From Drosophila persimilis (Eukaryota; Arthropoda; Insecta; Diptera; Drosophilidae), in contig NW_020825356.1 in assembly GCF_003286085.1 (NCBI RefSeq), positions 248,001-312,000 on the forward strand: 64,000 nucleotides of DNA, in the 5' to 3' direction. The notes under the pieces are model-generated. The model made no database searches and was not told the DNA's origin. It was given only the letters and a program-made list of their open reading frames with translations. A program made the translations under genes and the position numbers. Below are positions 58,733 through 64,000 of this stretch, in pieces; within the stretch, counting starts at the first letter, position 1; each line of letters begins with the position of its first letter.

Positions 58733-60679
58733 CTAAGTTCTTCGGCCAGTCCGACGGTCTCGCCAGCGTTGGAGCAGCAGTTCCCCGGCAAAAACGAAGC
58801 CACAAATGGAATACAACAACGTCATCAGCTTGTAGACGCCGGACAATTGGGAATTACTGATGTACCGGCGTCGATCTTGTTCCTGTGGCAGCTTCTCCTT
58901 CCTGCGGTGAGCCACGAAGGAGGCGCGTCGCCAGGCGTGTATGAATCCGGTGTCGTCCAGCCGCCGAATGGCGTGGTCCACCTTCTCGTACAGATACGAG
59001 TGCTTGGGCATGTAGAGGCCGGCATATTCCACATTCACCGGCTGCCCCACCACATGGTAGCTATCCGGACGGCTGCTGGACCGCAGATACGCCAGAGTCA
59101 CGTCCATCCCTGCTATGGCAAAGACCTTGTGGCCGCCAGTCTTCTGCAGTGAATCCAGCACCTCCTGGTCGTAGGGCGTGGCCAGGCCCGAGAAGCTCTC
59201 CGTCCGGCCGGCCACCAGCGGCATCTCGTGCAGCATTCGCAGCGTATTGCCGGTGCACACGCCCCGAAAGTTCTCCGCCAGCAGTTGCTCCAGGGAGACC
59301 GGCAGCGCCGCACACAGCTGCATCCGGATCAGGTGGAAGAGCAGCGACTGGTAGCAGATCCTCAATGGCATCACGGCGTACAGCCAGTGGGCAAAGACCA
59401 GCCTGTGCAGCCAGGAGCGTGGCAGGCGGGCCAGCGACTGGCCCAACAACAGCTCCAGCACCGGGAGTCCAGCTCTCCGAATGGCTATCTGCAGAGCCAG
59501 GGACCCGAGCAAGATTAGCCACACCGTCCACTCGAAGGGAATGGTGAGCAGTGCCAGCGAACCAATGAGATAGCTATCGCGCTGCAACACAGCCACCAGG
59601 GGCGATGAGTAGTAGGACATGCCGGTGGTCAGCAGCTGGTTCCGGCGTGCCGTCTTCCGAAAGTACCCCAGACTAAGATTGGCCCGCCTCTCGAGGAGCT
59701 ACACCAGAAGGAGGAGGAGTTCAAGTGACTGGAAAGGGGGGTATCCCAGCGGTTTACTTACAAACTCCATGGGTCCTTCGCTGCTCCCATTGGCCAGGCG
59801 ATAGAACTGCGGCTGGATGAGTGTCAGGTTGATCAGATCCACTGTAAAGTTGAGCAGGCGGGCCAGATGCTCAACCAGCTGGATCTCAAAGCCGCTGGCT
59901 CGCAGGCTGTTGCTGTGCTCGTCCCATTTAAGCTCCACGAAGGGCGGCTGGTGCCAGGTGAGCACGGAGATGGGACAGCCGTGAAGCTGGTGCAGCTTCT
60001 CGGGGAACATGGTCGGGTTGACCATGCGCTGGCCATCAAAGTGATTCACCTGCACCGGATACGCCGCCTGGCAGTGGTCCGACGTGTACGGGTAGTAGCT
60101 GTAAACCAGGACATCCACGTCGGCTGTCTGGATCATCACGTTGCAGTGCAGCCAGTAATGCGCCAGGCAATGGTCCAGGATTAGCCCCAGTTCCATGGGT
60201 ATGAGATGATCGCGTGTCTGCAGGAAGATGAAGTAATACTCCTGATCATCAAAGTCCGCATTGTCCTCGGTAATGTTTGAGTTACTGCAAAGAAACGCGA
60301 ATGGATTGGTCAATCGCAAGTCCATCCCCCAATGGCCCCAGAACACTCACACCAGCCCCTCGTAGGAGTCCACCAACATCAGATTGAATCGCTTCCTTCC
60401 GGGCACACGCACTCGCTCAAAGTGCGTACTGAATCGCAGCAGCTGCACTGCTGCCACACGCCACGAATAAACGAGTGTGTTCATCACATACTCGAACCAG
60501 CGGGCAGTACCCTCATGACGCGTCGAAATCGTCACCACCAGCGTGGCACTCAGCTGGGCCAGCACATTCTCGATGACATACCGCAGGGCCCGGGCCACAT
60601 ACAAATTGGCCTCCTCCACCTGTAGGTCGATGCGCGAACGCTCCACGTAGCTGCTGTAGATCACGCTGCTGGTGTTCAT
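58733..60679 (-). CDS. ionotropic receptor, Ir7 type (receptor E)
   Basis: Three exons, 60679-60351, 60284-59762 and 59698-58733, with GTGAGT and GTAAGT donors, join in frame to 605 residues. It begins MNTSSVIYSSYVERS with no signal peptide; a stop is close upstream in frame. S1 has EYYFIFLQTRDHL, FPEKLHQLHGCPISVLTW, EIQLVEHLARLLNFTV and the end motif RRANLSLGY. TM1 region is PFEWTVWLILLGSLAL, TM2 region HWLYAVMPLRICYQSLLFHL, and the last TM LLYSICGFVFAGELLLQRW. The first intron (phase 2) is in about the place of receptor C's; the second (phase 0) matches A, B and D. The C-terminus is Arg-rich. Confidence 0.88.
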
Positions 60680-61634
60680 GTTGCGCCGCCAATCGCCCTT
60701 CTAGTTCTGACGCGGCGCTCTGCCTCGGCATGGGCTTGGGGCCCTGCCATAGCCGGCCTTTACATCTTGTCTTAGATCCCAATCTGCGAAGCTAATTAAA
60801 AGCAAATATGTGTTTTATTCGTGGCTTCGTGGTATACCACCACAATATTGTCGGCAGGAAGATGGAAAACAACCAAATAATTATTCCTCTCAGTTCGCTT
60901 TGTGGACACTCTTTATATTTTTAGCACTTTTTGTGAGCTTGCGAGCACTCGTTGGTTTTCTGCTAATGCTAACCCTTAAATAGTGGCAGAAAAATTGTTT
61001 GGTTTTTTAACTTTTTTTATATTTAATCACTGCTAGACTTTATTGAACATCCACTCGACAATTTTCCCGCTTGATTTTCAACATTTTCCGCTTGGAAACC
61101 GCATGTTTTTATTGCTGGAACGCGAGAAGTGGAAGCTGAGAGAGAGAGAGAGAGAGAGCATTACAAATGCAATGCGTCGGTGGCTTATGTGTGTGTGCTC
61201 GCTCATTCCATGCTATCTCCTTCTAGAACAGGATGAAAAGATACATGGTTGTCCGCTCCCGCAACGCGCTCTCTTTCGTGTCTTGTTTTACGTTCAGCGG
61301 TACTGAGAGCGCTTTGACGCCATATTTCATGACTAGACTTCCTCCTAATTTCTAGCACAATCCATTCTCTCCGCTTGCCTATTTTTCTAATTGCTCTCTC
61401 ATTGGAAATTGTCGTCTCCCTCTCCCACCCCTTTAGTAAACGGATGGCATGGGAACATTACATAGATTGTTTAATCATTCCAAGCTCTCCTTCTGCTCCT
61501 TATCCTCCGAGAAGCTGAGCGATACCGCTAAAATATTAAAATCTGAATGTAATTTTTCAGTGTAGACATCGATTTCGCATGCAATTTATTGGACGATTTA
61601 CATATTTATTATAAGAGCAAATATAATCCACTAC
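60680..61634. other. intergenic between receptor E and the SPS1-like gene
   Basis: AT-rich DNA with a GA microsatellite at about 61138-61158. It holds the receptor E promoter and the SPS1-like 3' end. No gene is supported. Confidence 0.45.
61585..61610 (-). terminator. polyadenylation signals of the SPS1-like gene
   Basis: On the minus strand AATAAA occurs at 61610-61605 and again at 61590-61585, starting 25 and 45 bp after the stop codon. Confidence 0.55.
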
Positions 61635-62738
61635 TTATTCATAAACCTCGATGATTTTAACATTCTCGATGATGGAGGCTTTCCGGATGCCGCTCTGCAC
61701 AGTGCCGATGATCCAGGCCGGGCTGTCACCATATGCCCCGATGAACTTGCAAAGAGCAACGGCCTCCTCACGGGGCATGCAGATGAGCAGGCCACCGGAA
61801 GTCTCAACAGAAAGACCCTGCAGCAGGGGGCACTTATCGTCAACGGTCGATGCTTTGGCAGCAGCTGCCATCTTGCTGATCACCGGCAAAGTATCAATGA
61901 CAAACGACACTGGCTTCTTTTGGAGCAAAGCCAGTTTGTTGGCATGATGCAGGATACCGAACCCGGACACAGCCATGGCCCCATGGGCATTGTGCACGTG
62001 CATGAGGTTCGAGGCCTGGCGATTGAGGCGACACATCGTATTGACGGCCTGCTGATAGGCCGCACGGACATCCTCTTCGGAGACGAACATCTTGTAGCGC
62101 TCCCAGCGTTCCGGCTGACCTATACACTCATAGGCATCGATGGCTACCTGGGTGCCCAGGGGTTTGGTCAGCACCAGGACATCACCATCCAGAGCATTGC
62201 CGCGTGCCACCAGATGGTGCTGCGGCCAGTAGGCTGAGGCCAAGCCGCCGCCCATGAAACAGCTAGTGTGCATGTACATGGCCCACATCTCCTTTCCGTG
62301 GGTGCCCTTGAAGCATTCCTTGAAGCCTGTCTCCATCATCGAGAATACAGCATTGAACTCCTTGTTGGTCATCTGAGGGGGCTTGCAAGCCATCATCATC
62401 ATTTTATCACAAGCTGTAATGCCAATGGCGTAGAAATTGCCGAGCGCCTCGGCGCAGATGATCTTCCCCATGGCGCAAGGATCGTCGATGATCGGGTACC
62501 GGCACTCGATGCGCAAGTGGTGGCGCTGTCCTCCACCACCAGCACTGGTGTTGATGTTCATTTGGCGCAGCATCTGCTGCAGCTGCGTTTCCTGACGTTG
62601 GGAGCCTATTGGGAGGCTATTAAACATCTCCGATACCACGCTTTCGGGTACCTGGCAGCCGGAGCCCTTCAGCTCGAGGTAGCTGGTCAGACGGAAGGAG
62701 TCATCTAAGCCGTTAGGAACGGGTTCAGAGGCGCTCAT
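61635..62738 (-). CDS. intronless SPS1 (SelD)-like protein with lost catalytic sites
   Basis: The 367-residue single-exon ORF is related throughout to the fly selenophosphate synthetase 1 gene SelD: FRLTSYLELKGSGCQVP, YPIIDDPCAMGKI, VLVLTKPLGTQVA, HNAHGAMAVSGFGIL, PVSFVIDTLPVI and ETSGGLLICMPRE. SPS1 is about 400 residues. At the Sec/Cys position it has Ser (SPS1 has Arg), and the following conserved Lys is Gln (GCQVP). About 25-30 residues that hold the Asp-rich ATP/metal-binding segment are missing before YPIIDDP. The GGQS-type loop is replaced (CFMGGGLASAYW). Selenophosphate synthesis is therefore very unlikely. No introns suggests an X-linked retrocopy that kept an open frame. Function is unknown; a regulatory role or a testis role are guesses. 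Confidence 0.87.
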   Translation of the reverse strand: MSASEPVPNGLDDSFRLTSYLELKGSGCQVPESVVSEMFNSLPIGSQRQETQLQQMLRQMNINTSAGGGGQRHHLRIECRYPIIDDPCAMGKIICAEALGNFYAIGITACDKMMMMACKPPQMTNKEFNAVFSMMETGFKECFKGTHGKEMWAMYMHTSCFMGGGLASAYWPQHHLVARGNALDGDVLVLTKPLGTQVAIDAYECIGQPERWERYKMFVSEEDVRAAYQQAVNTMCRLNRQASNLMHVHNAHGAMAVSGFGILHHANKLALLQKKPVSFVIDTLPVISKMAAAAKASTVDDKCPLLQGLSVETSGGLLICMPREEAVALCKFIGAYGDSPAWIIGTVQSGIRKASIIENVKIIEVYE

Positions 62739-62879
62739 TGTAAAATATGCAATATGCTAACTCCAAAGTATTTTATTTGTTCACAGTCAGAAAGCGTTTG
62801 ACAGCGGCTTTCAAGTGGCAGGGTTGCCTAGACTACTTTTGATGCCTGCACTTCTTAAAATGGCGTCACGAATGGACCT

Positions 62880-62887
62880 TATCGATA
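62880..62887. promoter_or_regulatory. DRE motif upstream of the SPS1-like gene
   Basis: The palindrome TATCGATA lies 142 bp upstream of the SPS1-like start codon (minus strand). It is the DREF-binding element found at housekeeping and proliferation promoters in flies. One palindrome of 8 bp can occur by chance, and others are seen at 2410, 31549 and 42229. Confidence 0.4.
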
Positions 62888-64000
62888 GCTATTATAATTA
62901 ATATATGTATACATATATGTGTATAAATTTATTATTCCTTCGTTAACCATCTTCGGATTTAGTTTTTTTAATGCTAGTTGGATAATTATTTTCATAAAAA
63001 TGGATTGATGCATTTTCTGCACCTAATTTACCATTACTCGCTCTTTTCTGGCAACACGATCTCGATCTGGCATCCCACTCGTTGCAGAAACCACGCCGCC
63101 ACGCACAACTCGTCGAAAATCAACGCAAATTTTGTACTTTATAAAATAAAGAAAAAGGCCATATGGACTGCATCCAGAGTCATTTGATAACTATAAAGAG
63201 CATAGACTCGTAAATTTCTTGGATTCCGCCACGGAAACCTGACGGGACTTGGCGGGCTGGTGTACAGTGATTTGCTGTCTGAACTACGACAAGGAGGCAA
63301 GGAGGGCCGTTACCAAATCCCAAATCGGGAGTCGGGATCTCCATAAACCTGGCTACTCCGCTGTACTTTGAACCTGGTCGATGGTTCGTCTAATCGAATG
63401 TCACAATGCCCACGGGTCCACCAATATAGGCTTCCTCGGTCTCCTGACTGATGCCCATGCCCTGGTCGCTGTCCAAAAGCACTCAGTGTCGTTTGTCACC
63501 GATACTCTTCCGGTGATCGGCACGATGGTTGCCCGTTGTCATTTATAAATGTACATATGTATATTTTATTGAATAAAGCTTACATCTCATAAGGGAATAG
63601 ATTTAGAAGAAATGCTAACGTTTGGAGGTACTGAAGAAGGAAGATATTCCTGTTTTCATTCAGTAAAAGATGTAGCAATAGCACTAAGTGCCTCTAAACT
63701 TAGGTACAGGCATATTTAAAGAACATACTAGTACACAAAATAAGTCTCACGGATATTCAGGGATCAAATAACTTAAAAACTATTTGAAAAATAGTTTAAT
63801 CTGTAGAACTGTGTATGCAACAAACCAAGCTTTATTGCGTATTAATAATAAGGAATACACCAAATAAGAGATAATAAGGAAGGAATAAGGAATAAATTGT
63901 TTACCTTTTATTCCACCTGAAAGATGCAGTATGTGACTGAGAGCTTGTTACCAAAAGAGCTGCGTTTTCCGAAAGCTCAAACCATTTTATATGTACACAT
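62888..64000. other. right end of window, mostly non-coding
   Basis: Apart from the pseudogene fragment at 63402-63548 I see only AT-rich DNA. An AATAAA at 63572 follows the fragment on the plus strand. Confidence 0.4.
63402..63548 (+). pseudogene. SPS1 (SelD)-like gene fragment
   Basis: The plus-strand frame reads HNAHGSTNIGFLGLL, a stretch with QKHSVSFVTDTLPVIGTM, then a stop. This matches the HNAHGA...GFGLLGH...KKxVSFVIxxLPVI part of SPS1 and of the intact gene at 61635-62738. Just before it, SSNRM is one base out of frame with HNAHG, a frameshift relative to SNLMHVHNAHG. A short possible earlier match (GTGTACAGTGATTTG, near 63260) is too weak to extend it. It lies opposite in orientation to the intact copy. 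Confidence 0.7.

Overview
The window is animal DNA from a Drosophila X chromosome (Muller element A). The split genes, GT/AG introns, dispersed DINE-1/INE-1-like elements, the X-linked gene dec-1 and a cluster of Ir7-type ionotropic receptors all point there. The DINE-1-like sequences suggest the obscura group, but that is an inference and the species cannot be fixed from the sequence alone.

Layout. 1-8.1 kb: the 3' six coding exons and long 3' UTR of a CA10/CA11-type carbonic anhydrase-related protein (+). 8.1-17.1 kb: simple-sequence-rich DNA with no gene I can support. 17.1-31.3 kb: a lineage-specific amplicon. Two tandem units on the left (minus) and a gene-less plus an intact unit on the right (plus) carry intronless copies of a Tim16/Pam16 (Magmas) gene, each joined to a ~470-490 bp DINE-1-like element. 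Between the arms lie an intronless Mtch2-like gene (minus) and ~4 kb of apparently non-coding DNA. 31.3-38.3 kb: largely non-coding, with one weak candidate membrane-protein gene fragment. 38.3-40.4 kb: ionotropic receptor A (minus). 41.2-43.4 kb: a nine-exon coiled-coil protein gene (+) whose 3' end looks cut short by nonsense mutations. 44.0-49.9 kb: dec-1 (minus), the eggshell gene, with all three expected 3' forms visible. 51.3-60.7 kb: four more Ir7-type receptors (one plus, three minus). 61.6-62.7 kb: an intronless, diverged selenophosphate-synthetase-like gene (minus), with a decayed second fragment of the same family at 63.4 kb (+).

Functional picture. The genes do not form one pathway. 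The receptors are a chemosensory cluster built by tandem duplication, and their shared and lost introns can be read directly. dec-1 is an ovary eggshell gene. The Tim16-like, Mtch2-like and SPS1-like genes are all intronless paralogs of conserved housekeeping genes, two of them mitochondrial. The Tim16-like amplicon, with inverted and tandem X-linked copies, is the most unusual structure here. The SPS1-like gene, which lacks the residues used in catalysis and nucleotide binding, is the second.
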